64,000 nt of DNA, taken from the NCBI RefSeq assembly GCF_000430525.1, contig NZ_AUME01000002.1:154545-218544 (forward strand), in the 5' to 3' direction. Source of the DNA: Prevotella corporis DSM 18810 = JCM 8529 (lineage in GTDB: Bacteria > Bacteroidota > Bacteroidia > Bacteroidales > Bacteroidaceae). Shown one piece after another: positions 26,779 through 35,049 of this stretch. The notes beneath the pieces were generated by a model that was given only the letters and a program-made list of their open reading frames with translations, was not told where the DNA came from and did no database searches. The first letter of the stretch is position 1; every line of letters begins with the position of its first letter. The translations under genes and the position numbers were made by a program.

Positions 26779-28728
26779 TCAGTTCTCTTGCGCTTCTGCC
26801 TCTTCTTCCTCGGCGAGATCCTCCTCAATCACAAGGTTGTCGATGATGAAATTCTGACGCTCCATAGAGTTTTTGCCCATGTAATACTCCAATAGTTTCT
26901 GCACTTGGTCGTTTTTGTGAAGCGTTACCTGCTCCAAGCGCATGTCAGGGCCGATGAAATGGGCAAATTCATCGGGTGAAATCTCTCCCAAACCTTTGAA
27001 TCGGGTAATTTCTGGGTCTGGTCCGAGATCGCGGATGGCATTCTGGCGCTCCTCCTCGTTGTAGCAATACATTGTGACGAAGTCGCTTTTCTTCTCTCCT
27101 TTGGCTCGTTTGGCGTCAATTTCCTCTATAGTTTGTTTGTTCTTTATTTTGGTTCGACGGTTGCGAACACGGAAAAGCGGCGTCTGAAGCACATATACGT
27201 GCCCCTTCTTGATAAGCTCAGGGAAGAATTGTAGAAAGAAAGTAATAATCAGAAGGCGAATATGCATGCCGTCAACATCGGCATCTGTAGCTACGATTAC
27301 CTTATTGTAACGCAGCGTGTCGAGACCATCCTCTATGTCAAGGGCCGCTTGCAGCAGGTTGAATTCTTCGTTTTCATAGACCACTTTCTTTGTAAGCCCG
27401 AAGCAGTTGAGGGGCTTTCCACGCAAAGAGAATACGGCCTGGGTGTTCACATCGCGGCTCTTTGTGATGCTTCCGCTGGCCGAATCGCCCTCGGTTATGA
27501 AGATACAGCTCTCCTCCTTGCGGTCGCTCTTCGTGTCACTGAAGTGCACACGACAGTCGCGAAGTTTCCTATTATGAAGGTTTGCCTTCTTGGCTCGCTC
27601 GCGAGCGAGCTTCGTTACGCCAGCCATCGCTTTGCGTTCGCGCTCAGTCTCCTTGATTTTATTCTCAAGAATGTCAGTAAAGTCCTCCTTATGAATGTGC
27701 AGGAAATTGTCAACGTTGGTCTTAATGAAGTCGCCCACGAACTTATTGATGGTCTCTCCGTCAGGTGACATCTGCGTTGAGCCGAGCTTTATCTTTGTCT
27801 GCGATTCGAAAACAGGTTCTTCAACGTTTACTGCGATGGCTGCAACCATACCGTTACGAATGTCTCCGTACTCGTATTTTCCAAAGTAATCTTTGATAGT
27901 TCTCGCAATATGCTCCTTGAACGCCGACTGATGCGTACCGCCCTGCGTCGTGTGCTGACCGTTTACGAACGAATAGTATTCCTCTCCATACTGGTTTGTA
28001 TGCGTAAACGCTATTTCTATGTCATCGCCCTTCATGTGAACGATGGGATATAGCGGATCGACCGTCATGTTATCGGTGAGCAAATCCTTGAGCCCATGGC
28101 GACTGACAATGCGCCGACCATTGTACATAATGGTCAGTCCGGTGTTCAGATAGGTGTAGTTTCGGAGCATGGTTTCCACGATATCATCATGGAAACTATA
28201 GTTTTTAAACAGTGTTGCGTCAGGTTCGAAGAAAATATATGTGCCGTTTTCGTCCTTCGATTTTTGTGTATTGTCGCTTTTCAGCTCTCCTTTCTCGAAT
28301 GTCAGCTCACGTACCTTACCGTCGCGGAAGCTCTTTACCTCGAAGTTTGCGCTGAGTGCGTTGACGGCTTTCACACCAACGCCATTGAGACCGACGCTCT
28401 TTTTGAACGCCTTTGAATCGTATTTACCACCCGTATTCAGAACCGACACAGCCTCAACGAGCTTCCCTTGGGGTATGCCTCGTCCATAGTCGCGCACCGA
28501 TACCCGCAAGTTGTCCTCGACATCGATTTCTATTCTCGTGCCGGCATTCATCTTAAACTCGTCGATGGAGTTGTCAAGAACTTCTTTCAGCAGCACGTAT
28601 ATACCATCTTCGGGCAGATTTCCGTCGCCCAATCGTCCGATATACATGCCGGGACGTGTGCGTACGTGTTCCATATCCGATAGATGACGGATATTTTCGT
28701 CGGTGTATGATACTGGGTTGTTGTCCAT
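26779..28728 (-). CDS. parE: DNA topoisomerase IV subunit B (type IIA)
   Basis: 649 residues from the ATG at 28728. ATPase subunit of the enzyme that decatenates chromosomes. Visible domains: GHKL ATPase ([31 protein letters not shown]), transducer, and TOPRIM ([31 protein letters not shown]). Length about 650 and the QTKIKLGST motif favour ParE over GyrB, but the two are close relatives and this is the less certain part. The C-terminus is acidic ([15 protein letters not shown]). The start used here gives [16 protein letters not shown]; a longer start would add 13 residues. Confidence 0.9.
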   Translation of the reverse strand: MDNNPVSYTDENIRHLSDMEHVRTRPGMYIGRLGDGNLPEDGIYVLLKEVLDNSIDEFKMNAGTRIEIDVEDNLRVSVRDYGRGIPQGKLVEAVSVLNTGGKYDSKAFKKSVGLNGVGVKAVNALSANFEVKSFRDGKVRELTFEKGELKSDNTQKSKDENGTYIFFEPDATLFKNYSFHDDIVETMLRNYTYLNTGLTIMYNGRRIVSRHGLKDLLTDNMTVDPLYPIVHMKGDDIEIAFTHTNQYGEEYYSFVNGQHTTQGGTHQSAFKEHIARTIKDYFGKYEYGDIRNGMVAAIAVNVEEPVFESQTKIKLGSTQMSPDGETINKFVGDFIKTNVDNFLHIHKEDFTDILENKIKETERERKAMAGVTKLARERAKKANLHNRKLRDCRVHFSDTKSDRKEESCIFITEGDSASGSITKSRDVNTQAVFSLRGKPLNCFGLTKKVVYENEEFNLLQAALDIEDGLDTLRYNKVIVATDADVDGMHIRLLIITFFLQFFPELIKKGHVYVLQTPLFRVRNRRTKIKNKQTIEEIDAKRAKGEKKSDFVTMYCYNEEERQNAIRDLGPDPEITRFKGLGEISPDEFAHFIGPDMRLEQVTLHKNDQVQKLLEYYMGKNSMERQNFIIDNLVIEEDLAEEEEAEAQEN

Positions 28729-28855
28729 AAATATTAAAAAACTCTCCGATTGTCCTATTTCCGCCAAGCAGAGATGGTCAAACCAATGTATGTTTGTAAT
28801 GCGATTAGGCCAGTCCTACGATGTGGAAACTGGCTATTTGCAGGTTAGTGCCCAA

Positions 28856-30046
28856 TCAATCGGCTTGCCCGTTCTCCTCTTTTGCTGGAGAAAGGTGGGC
28901 AGAAATGTCTTTCTTATAACATCTACGTCTCTTGTGATTGACCGTATCGAACATCTCCCACTGGCTTTGCACACCAGCATTGCTCTCCATCTCAACCTGG
29001 CTCTCGCCCCATTTGAAGCCTCGTTCCACATAGCGCGGGATGAGATCGTTGAAGAGAAGCGCATTCGCACCTTTTGAGCGGTATTCTGGAAGGAAACCCA
29101 ACAGTAGCAGGTCAACACCATCGGTCTTGCTATACTTGATGGCTCTCAGTATGTGCCACCATCCAAAAGGCAGCAATCTGCCACGACGGCACTTCTGCAA
29201 TGCACGGCTGAGTGAGGGAATGGTGATACCCATGCCTGCGATGGCATTGTCTTTGTTTCCATCAACTATGACAGTAATAAGGTCGAGATCAGCAAACGGG
29301 AAGTACATATTGATGTATTGGTCGATCTGGCGGTCGGATAGTTCGGAGAAACCATAGATATCCTTGTACGTATCGTTAATCAGCTTGAATATCTTATTAC
29401 CGTATCCACCTTCGAAGATCTCTTTTTTCGTGAGTTTCTTTACGTGAAGGTTGTATCGTTTCTCAATCATCTCCGACAGTTTCGAAAGTTTCTCTGGCAC
29501 CTTGTCAGGAACATTGATGAGATACTCCAGATAATCGTTATCCTTTTCCCATCCTCCGAGTTCTTCCATGTGTTTGGGGTAGTACTCATAGTTATAGGGG
29601 GTGGCCATCGTGCCAAGTTTGTCGAAACCCCATGTCAGCATTCCTTCGGGGTCCATGTCAGTGAATCCCAGCGGGCCTACTACCGCTTCCATTCCTCTTT
29701 CTCTGCCATAGTCTTCCACTACCTTAAGTAAGGCAGCCGAAACCTCAATATTGTCAACGAAGTCAATCCATCCGAATCGGACATCCTTACGTTTCCACCT
29801 TTCGTTTGCTTTGTGGTTAATGATGGCGGCAACGCGACCTACAATCTTCCCGTCCAAGTAGGCAAGGAAATAGTCAGCCTCGCAGAAATCGAAAGCTGCA
29901 TTCTTGTCTTTAGACAAAGTGTTCAGATCATCGCTAAAAAGATTGGGGACATCATATTTGTTACCTTCGTAAAGGTCGTAATGAAACTCAATGAAAGCCT
30001 TTAGGTCTTTCTTGGTCTCGACTTTCTTAATCTGTACAGAACACAT
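28856..30046 (-). CDS. GNAT-like (YghO-type) acyltransferase of unknown substrate
   Basis: 396 residues, cytosolic, no signal or membrane segment. The sequence (IEFHYDLYEGNKYDVPNL, FLAYLDGKIVGRVAAIINHKAN, VGPLGFTDMDPEGMLTWGF, LLGFLPEYRSKGANALLFNDLI) matches a protein family that is widespread in Bacteroidota and annotated as N-acetyltransferase-like or YghO-like: an N-terminal GNAT-type fold and a second, C-terminal one. No substrate is known. A TACCTTTG promoter element at 30077-30084 lies just upstream, so it is transcribed alone. The C-terminal 15 residues are poorly conserved in appearance. Confidence 0.75.
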   Translation of the reverse strand: MCSVQIKKVETKKDLKAFIEFHYDLYEGNKYDVPNLFSDDLNTLSKDKNAAFDFCEADYFLAYLDGKIVGRVAAIINHKANERWKRKDVRFGWIDFVDNIEVSAALLKVVEDYGRERGMEAVVGPLGFTDMDPEGMLTWGFDKLGTMATPYNYEYYPKHMEELGGWEKDNDYLEYLINVPDKVPEKLSKLSEMIEKRYNLHVKKLTKKEIFEGGYGNKIFKLINDTYKDIYGFSELSDRQIDQYINMYFPFADLDLITVIVDGNKDNAIAGMGITIPSLSRALQKCRRGRLLPFGWWHILRAIKYSKTDGVDLLLLGFLPEYRSKGANALLFNDLIPRYVERGFKWGESQVEMESNAGVQSQWEMFDTVNHKRRRCYKKDISAHLSPAKEENGQAD

Positions 30047-30076
30047 TTCCGTATAATGTTTTTATCATTAAGGCTG

Positions 30077-30084
30077 CAAAGGTA
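30077..30084 (-). promoter_or_regulatory. -7 promoter element of the GNAT-like gene
   Basis: TACCTTTG on the minus strand, 30 bp upstream of the ATG at 30046. Confidence 0.55.
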
Positions 30085-30140
30085 CTAAATTTGCATGGCA
30101 AAACCAAATCTAACACTTCCTTTTGTTGATAATTAATATT

Positions 30141-31469
30141 TCATCTCCTTTTGGTCTTTTTGCAAACCAGCAGCAGATGGTTGTTTTTTGCATCGCTGGT
30201 GGCGAAGATATAGTTTTCGCCGCCTTCCTTAACCTTCAGTTTTTTGCGCAGTTCGGCAACGCTGATGGGGAAGTTGCGGGTGGTGATGTTGGCTGCTTCG
30301 ATACCCTTTAGGTTCTTTTTCAACTCTTTTTTATTGAGAGATGAAATGCACTCTATTTTGAAACTTCTACCTGGAAAATCATCGATTTCATCGGCGGAAA
30401 TGAATAAATGAGAATTGTGGCTAAGGAATCCTGCGCCATATTTGACCGACAGTTTTCCGAAGCATCCGGCTTTCATAATCGCTGCATTGGGTTCATAAAG
30501 AAAATCGCCGATATTAATTTCCTGTTGGAGACCAGTCTCTTGATTTCCGGCATCGTTTTTTAGCTCCACTGTGAACGTTTCATCATCATTGACACAATAG
30601 AGTCTCAGTGGATCTTGTCTTTTCCCCATGACGAAGAGCAGCTCCTTGCATTCGTTTCTGACGGCGACGATGTGTATTTCCCTAACGATATCGGCACTTT
30701 CATTGAGTTCTTCGAGTGCCTTGTGCCAGTCGAGCATTGGCGACAGTTTGGCAATGGCATATTTGCTTTTCTCTACCAACTCGTCTTTGATCTCCAATAG
30801 ATTGGGCGTACAGTCGTCTATGGCCACCGTTTTTGCGCCATTATTGTCTCTCCGCGCTGGATCGAGGTAGATGATGGTCGAGAACTCAAGCTTGTGCAGG
30901 AAGTTTGTGCCGTCACCATCGATGATTTCGGCCTGTTTCAGGTCCAGAAGTCTGAAATTATTCCTTGCTATCTGGCAAAGATGAGGCTGCTTTTCGACAT
31001 AGGTGGCCCGCAATCCTCTTGCCATGAACGAGAAATCTACCCCCAGTCCGCCAGTAAGGTCGGTGAGAATAGGTCGGCAGTCTGTGCCTTTATTCCTGTT
31101 CTGGCTTTCCGTTGTTTGGGAGTGCCCGCAAACTACAGGTTGAATGCCAATTAGACGGCTTACCAAGCTGGCTTTGTAACGTGCTGTTTGTTCCGATGAA
31201 CACTGTTCTAAAGATAGGTGTGGCGGATAGATGATGTCGTCGATTGCCGCCCACGTCGGCAATTTCTTGCGTGCTGTTTGCCACCCCTCTATCTGATTGA
31301 TGACGAAAGGCATGTCGAAATCGGGATAGCGTGCTGCCTGCAGCGCAAGCTCCGTTGGAGATTCGTTGCGATGTGTGAGTATGAAGCGTTTCTCTTGGGC
31401 ATTTTTCCCTTTGTCGGTTGCTGATGAAATGTCGTTGTCGAGTTGATTGCCCGTCGTCTTTTTGTTCAT
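30141..31469 (-). CDS. Class I SAM-dependent methyltransferase with THUMP-like C-terminal domain
   Basis: 442 residues from the ATG at 31469. The central part (DLTGGLGVDFSFMARGLRATYVEKQPHLCQIARNNF) is a Rossmann methyltransferase motif I region with the acidic end of strand 2 (VEKQ), and YLDPARRDNNGAK resembles the catalytic DPPR-like motif IV. The C-terminal domain (KKNLKGIEAANITTRNFPISVAELRKKLKVKEGGENYIFAT) is like the THUMP-like domain of Bacteroidota methyltransferases. It probably acts on RNA, but the target base is unknown. It begins 133 bp after the end of the upstream VanX-type gene on the same strand, with no clear promoter, so co-transcription is possible. Confidence 0.8.
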   Translation of the reverse strand: MNKKTTGNQLDNDISSATDKGKNAQEKRFILTHRNESPTELALQAARYPDFDMPFVINQIEGWQTARKKLPTWAAIDDIIYPPHLSLEQCSSEQTARYKASLVSRLIGIQPVVCGHSQTTESQNRNKGTDCRPILTDLTGGLGVDFSFMARGLRATYVEKQPHLCQIARNNFRLLDLKQAEIIDGDGTNFLHKLEFSTIIYLDPARRDNNGAKTVAIDDCTPNLLEIKDELVEKSKYAIAKLSPMLDWHKALEELNESADIVREIHIVAVRNECKELLFVMGKRQDPLRLYCVNDDETFTVELKNDAGNQETGLQQEINIGDFLYEPNAAIMKAGCFGKLSVKYGAGFLSHNSHLFISADEIDDFPGRSFKIECISSLNKKELKKNLKGIEAANITTRNFPISVAELRKKLKVKEGGENYIFATSDAKNNHLLLVCKKTKRR

Positions 31470-31602
31470 GATTGTCAGTTGATTTCGTGTGTAATTCTCA
31501 CTATCGCCTTGCAATTCAAGTCCCTTTTGGTAGTTGATAAACCACTTGTCTTGAAGCCGTAATCCGTTTTTCCCTTGTTTTCAGACAGCCTTCTGTCAGT
31601 CA

Positions 31603-32391
31603 TCATCTCACGGCTTTGAGATTTCTCCTTGCCCATGCCCTTGTACAGAGGTTGAAATGCCACCATTCGGTACGCAATGGTGTGAAGCCCGCCGACTCCA
31701 TGACTGTGCGCAGCAGTTTCCGATTGGCAAGGGCCTCCTTGGTGAGCAGTCCCTTTGCGAGCAACGACGCTTCTTGGTCGATGTGGCTCCTGTGTCCCAT
31801 GTGGTCCACCTTTGCCCCCATCGGGAGTGTGTCGATGCGGCATTTCTGCGCGCCGTCTCTCCATGTGGTATCGTCCCACGAGTTCTTGCAGATGCTGATG
31901 TCAACCGCCATTCCGTAATTGTGCATACCACCGCCGTTGGCCGGATTGCTCACGTAGAAGCTGTGATTGGTGTGTTTCACTTCGTCCCACATCGTTTGCT
32001 GAACGCTCATCGGGCGTGTGGCGTCGAAGATGACGAGGCTGAGGTCGGGACGCCTGCGCTTCAACTCCTTCTGTGCTCTCTTCAGGGCCTTGGCACAATT
32101 GGGAAGCAAGTATGCCTCACGCAGATCTTTGTAGAGAACCTTGTGGCAAAAGTTGTCGGTTCGTGCATACATCAAAGCTGTTTTGATAGTGGGGTCGATG
32201 TCTTTGATGTTCACCAATCCCTGCTTGGCCATCCGCTGGGCCGTTGGAGATGGAAATGAGGCTTTCTTAACAGTGGAAACTCTCGATGGAACCGTGCTTT
32301 TTGTACGGTTGACGGTTTGTTTTGCAGTCTGGCCATTCACTGTTGAGAATGAAAGCATGAATGCCAGCGCCAACATTGTTTTGTTCTTCAT
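31603..32391 (-). CDS. VanX-type D-alanyl-D-alanine dipeptidase (M15D)
   Basis: 262 residues with a signal peptide (MKNKTMLALAFMLSFSTVNGQ), so a periplasmic zinc peptidase. Zinc motifs are intact: GGGMHNYGMAVDIS (SxHxxGxAxD pattern) and EWWHF near the C-terminus, plus the upstream arginine region DATRPMSVQQ that binds substrate. VanX enzymes cut D-Ala-D-Ala; exported homologues recycle cell-wall dipeptide rather than confer vancomycin resistance, and nothing here (no vanA/vanH neighbours) suggests resistance. The sequence between the signal and the domain (about residues 22-50) is threonine- and lysine-rich and probably a linker. Promoter element TATCTTTG at 32451-32458. Confidence 0.9.
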   Translation of the reverse strand: MKNKTMLALAFMLSFSTVNGQTAKQTVNRTKSTVPSRVSTVKKASFPSPTAQRMAKQGLVNIKDIDPTIKTALMYARTDNFCHKVLYKDLREAYLLPNCAKALKRAQKELKRRRPDLSLVIFDATRPMSVQQTMWDEVKHTNHSFYVSNPANGGGMHNYGMAVDISICKNSWDDTTWRDGAQKCRIDTLPMGAKVDHMGHRSHIDQEASLLAKGLLTKEALANRKLLRTVMESAGFTPLRTEWWHFNLCTRAWARRNLKAVR

Positions 32392-32450
32392 TGTCTGTGT
32401 TGTTTGCTATGGCTTTTCCGAGTTGAGCGACATCCGGGCCATCGTTGCTG

Positions 32451-32458
32451 CAAAGATA
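32451..32458 (-). promoter_or_regulatory. -7 promoter element of the VanX-type gene
   Basis: TATCTTTG on the minus strand, about 60 bp upstream of the ATG at 32391. Confidence 0.55.
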
Positions 32459-32657
32459 CAGAAAAATACGCTTTTTGCTTCATAGACTGGTGGAAATGTA
32501 ATAAAAAATGAGAGTCGGCGACATGGGTTTTGTCAACTTTTATTACCAAAAAACGTACTTGTGAAATTTGCAAACCAGAGAAATAAGTTGTGCAGATTGC
32601 GCTTTCAACTCACTTGTACTGTTGTTTCTACACACTGAATACGATCTTTTCACACCG

Positions 32658-32746
32658 ATAGCTGGACCTTTCGCTCTGTGAAAGCTAAGCCTTCGCTGTG
32701 CAAGGACTGACGTTCCGCCTTGTGAGAGGTCAGCTATTGCGAGCAA
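32658..32746. repeat. Composite intergenic element, copy 5 (degenerate)
   Basis: Four units at 32658 (23 bp, one extra G), 32681, 32703 and 32725. The first and last still pair with each other (ATAGCTG-ACCTTTC with GAGAGGTCAGCTAT). I could not place boxes A and B with confidence at the standard distances, so the orientation is open and only the array is annotated. Confidence 0.7.
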
Positions 32747-32980
32747 AATCTCGGCTCAATTTATCCTTTTTGCCTGATGTTTATAGGCTTGTTTTTTGTA
32801 TCTTGTTAGAAATCAGTTTGTTAATAGACTGTTGTAAAATGACGTTATTTACGGCCGAAAGTCCGTATGGCTGAAAAAATGCCTGTATTTCAGACCTTTT
32901 TGTAAAGAAAAATCGCTGTCAAACCTTATCGGTATAACAGCGATTCGCTCTATTTCGTAATAACTTCGCTCACCAGTCCG

Positions 32981-33811
32981 TTAGAAACTTCTCAGCCATG
33001 CCTTGAGATCCATCATCATCTCTTCATGATAGCGGAAGCCAATCTTGCTTCCCCAGCCATGTCCGCCTCCTGGATAGACATGGAGCGACGCACGCACATC
33101 GTTGCGGTAAAGCTCGGTGTAGTAGTTGACGCCGTTAGCAGGCGGAACAGTATCGTCGTCATCGCTCAAGGCAATGAATGCGCGTGGTGTGGCACGGCTG
33201 ACATTCAGGTCGGCACTGTACTTGCGTTGTTCGTGCTTGCTGGGTCTTTTGCCGAGGAAGTTTTTGTAGCTTCTAGCGTGCCCATAGCCCTCTGTCATGG
33301 AAATGACAGGATAGAACAATATCTGGAAATTGGGCTTTGCCTCTCCTCTGCTGAGCGTTGCCACGGTAGCGGCAAGATGACCTCCGGCAGAGAATCCCAT
33401 GATTCCGACATCGTTACGGTTGATTTTCCATGAGGCAGCGTTCAAACGTGCCAGTTTCATGGCCTGTTCAGCGTCTGCCACAGGCACTTCGGGTGTGCCG
33501 TGGGGCATCCGGTACTTCAGCACGATGGCAACAATGCCCTGATTCTGGAAAAATTCGCCCCAGCTGTATCCCTCTTGGTCCATCGATAGAGTCTCGTATC
33601 CTCCTCCGGGGCAAATGACTATTGCGCGTCCGGTAGCCTCTCGGTCAATAGGCAGATACACACGCACCTTGGCGGTGTCACTTTGGTCACCATTGTTGTA
33701 AGGAGCCCTTCCATTATAGAGGTTCACATCGAAGGTTCTCTGGGCTATTGCTGCCATCGATATGACAAAAAGGCCCGATATAACAAAGAGTTTTCTGAAA
33801 TTCATTATCAT
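32981..33811 (-). CDS. Secreted alpha/beta hydrolase (acetyl esterase-like)
   Basis: 276 residues with a signal peptide (MNFRKLFVISGLFVISMAAIAQ; a second ATG two codons upstream at 33811 is equally possible). The oxyanion-hole motif is CPGGGYE, the nucleophile elbow is GFSAGGHLAA, and the acid and histidine are likely in DDDTVPP and YPGGGHGWG. This set is typical of Bacteroidetes BD-FAE and related carbohydrate acetyl or feruloyl esterases and of general lipases, so it may deacetylate plant or host glycans. No polysaccharide-utilisation genes are near. The gene is preceded by an unusual promoter-hairpin-T-run arrangement (33883-33951). Confidence 0.85.
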   Translation of the reverse strand: MIMNFRKLFVISGLFVISMAAIAQRTFDVNLYNGRAPYNNGDQSDTAKVRVYLPIDREATGRAIVICPGGGYETLSMDQEGYSWGEFFQNQGIVAIVLKYRMPHGTPEVPVADAEQAMKLARLNAASWKINRNDVGIMGFSAGGHLAATVATLSRGEAKPNFQILFYPVISMTEGYGHARSYKNFLGKRPSKHEQRKYSADLNVSRATPRAFIALSDDDDTVPPANGVNYYTELYRNDVRASLHVYPGGGHGWGSKIGFRYHEEMMMDLKAWLRSF

Positions 33812-33876
33812 GATTTAATATTATGTTTTTGTTTTTTCAACTAAGTAACTGCTATTGAAGATATGCTGCCACATGA

Positions 33877-33940
33877 AAAACGATCACCAGCTATTCTGCC
33901 TTATTCAAGGTTGAAAAAGCCGTGAATAGCTGGTGATATT
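33877..33940 (-). ncRNA. Candidate attenuator or small RNA in front of the esterase gene
   Basis: On the minus strand the expected transcript start (about 33938) is directly followed by a 14-bp perfect stem (33924-33937 with 33883-33896, arms ATCACCAGCTATTC), a 27-nt loop with a smaller hairpin inside, and then CGTTTTT. This is promoter, terminator-shaped hairpin and T-run in about 60 nt, 70 nt ahead of the coding start. Either an attenuator or a very short RNA; both are inference. Confidence 0.45.
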
Positions 33941-33943
33941 GTA

Positions 33944-33951
33944 CAAAGTTA
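33944..33951 (-). promoter_or_regulatory. -7 promoter element of the esterase gene
   Basis: TAACTTTG on the minus strand, a full match to TAnnTTTG, immediately ahead of the inverted repeat. Confidence 0.6.
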
Positions 33952-33993
33952 GTAAAAAAAGCAAAAATAAGGTTTGGTGTTTAGAGTTTTTAG

Positions 33994-34001
33994 TATATTT
34001 G
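33994..34001 (+). promoter_or_regulatory. -7 promoter element of the Nudix gene
   Basis: TATATTTG with a TTTG at 33973-33976 (17-bp spacer, slightly short). The leader before the coding start would be about 164 nt. Confidence 0.6.
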
Positions 34002-34007
34002 CAAGTA

Positions 34008-34136
34008 TGTTAATGCAAAAGCAACCATACCTAAACGAATTTTAATAATTCTCAAGGTTATGTTAACAACTCCTCCCAGTAGAGGTTAACGCGTGTGTTT
34101 AACCCTCTAATGCGGCATAGGAGTATGTTGCTTTTC
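34008..34136 (+). ncRNA. Structured leader of the Nudix gene (three-way junction candidate)
   Basis: Three mutually compatible helices can be drawn: P1 AGCAAC (34020-34025) with GTTGCT (34127-34132); P2 CATACCT (34026-34032) with AGGTTATG (34055-34062), capped by GAATT/AATTC; P3 ACTCCT (34069-34074) with AGGAGT (34119-34124), capped by AGAGGTTAA with TTAACCCTCT (34081-34108). P1 closes the junction and is followed by TTTTCC. I do not recognise a known riboswitch class. Confidence 0.45.
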
Positions 34137-34171
34137 CGAAGAAACCGACAATTAGAAAACAATTAAGGTAT

Positions 34172-34693
34172 ATGCACGTATTAGAAAAATTCAGGTACTG
34201 TCCCGTTTGCGGCAGCAAGCATTTTGAACCGCAGGACGAGAAAAGCAAGAAATGTGAGAATTGCGGATTTGAATACTATCTCAATCCGAGTGCTTCCGTG
34301 GCTGCGTTCATCCTCAACGATGAGGGCGAACTGCTGACTGTTCGCCGAAAGCATTCGCCTGGCAAGGGAATGCTCGACTTGCCCGGAGGTTTTGCCGATA
34401 TTGGGGAGACCATCCACGAGGCGTTGGTCCGTGAGGTGAAAGAGGAGACGAACTTGGAAATTTCGAAGGCTATCTATTTCGGAACCGTTCCCAACAAATA
34501 CACCTACAGTAGTTTTGATGTCCCCACGCTCGACACATTCTTCGTGTGCGAGGTTACCGATCCTGGAGCGCTCAAAGCCAGTGACGACGCTACCGAGGCT
34601 TTGTGGCTGAAACTGCAAGATGTGCATACCGAGGAGTTTGGGCTGCGTTCCATCCGCTGGGCACTGAGTGAATTTTTGGAAGAGCGCAGATAG
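34172..34693 (+). CDS. Nudix hydrolase with N-terminal zinc ribbon
   Basis: 173 residues. An N-terminal zinc ribbon (YCPVCGSKHF...KKCENCGFEYY, about residues 8-33) is followed by a Nudix domain whose box GGFADIGETIHEALVREVKEET (read as G-x5-E-x7-REVKEET, about residues 71-92) is complete. This arrangement resembles NADH pyrophosphatase NudC, but the protein is shorter and lacks the NudC SQPWPFPxS array, so the substrate is open (a nucleotide diphosphate derivative). Its mRNA has a long, strongly structured leader. The gene is divergent from the esterase gene. Confidence 0.88.
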   Translation: MHVLEKFRYCPVCGSKHFEPQDEKSKKCENCGFEYYLNPSASVAAFILNDEGELLTVRRKHSPGKGMLDLPGGFADIGETIHEALVREVKEETNLEISKAIYFGTVPNKYTYSSFDVPTLDTFFVCEVTDPGALKASDDATEALWLKLQDVHTEEFGLRSIRWALSEFLEERR

Positions 34694-35049
34694 CGACTCA
34701 CCGTAGCAGCGACAACAGAGGGGAAACGTTCCAGTAGGTCTGCCCGAAAGTCTGATGGCAAGTGTCGGAAGACGATGTTGACGATTCTACCCTACGATGT
34801 TTCTCCATAGCATCGGGGTGCCGCCAGAATCGGATATTTTCCCCTTGCATGATAGTTCTCTTATAAAACGCAATGCCATTACGCATTGCTGCGATTGCTT
34901 TTACGACTGTTAACGAATTAATGGCTTGTTTTTAGATATTTTTACCCTTAGGAGATTAAAGCAAAAAAAAATACAATAATTTACATTATATAAGGTGTAA
35001 GCAAAAAGATTGATTACTTTTGCGCCCTTGAAAAATGTACAATGCTGAT
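34694..35049. other. 356-bp intergenic region between the Nudix gene and topA
   Basis: No supported gene and no copy of the dispersed element. The first 180 bp are of coding-like composition, the rest AT-rich, ending with the topA promoter element at 35015-35022. Confidence 0.5.
35015..35022 (+). promoter_or_regulatory. -7 promoter element of topA
   Basis: TACTTTTG. Transcription near 35029 leaves 6 nt before the ATG at 35035 and 21 nt before the ATG at 35050, which favours the second. Confidence 0.6.

Larger units (their letters stand above)
32392..32980. other. 589-bp intergenic region between the VanX-type and esterase genes
   Basis: Holds the promoter element of the VanX-type gene and copy 5 of the dispersed element (array 32658-32746). 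AT-rich remainder without a supported gene. Confidence 0.6.
33812..34171. other. 360-bp divergent control region of esterase and Nudix genes
   Basis: Two divergent -7 elements (33944-33951 minus, 33994-34001 plus) 42 bp apart, each followed immediately by strong RNA-like secondary structure. See the separate entries. Confidence 0.6.

Noticed and set aside
31603..32391. Vancomycin resistance gene (VanX)
   Set aside because: The protein has an export signal and no van genes nearby. Exported M15D dipeptidases act in cell-wall recycling, so a resistance label is not supported.
34698..34886. 62-codon minus-strand frame downstream of the Nudix gene
   Set aside because: No promoter, no signal or domain, no neighbour supporting it.
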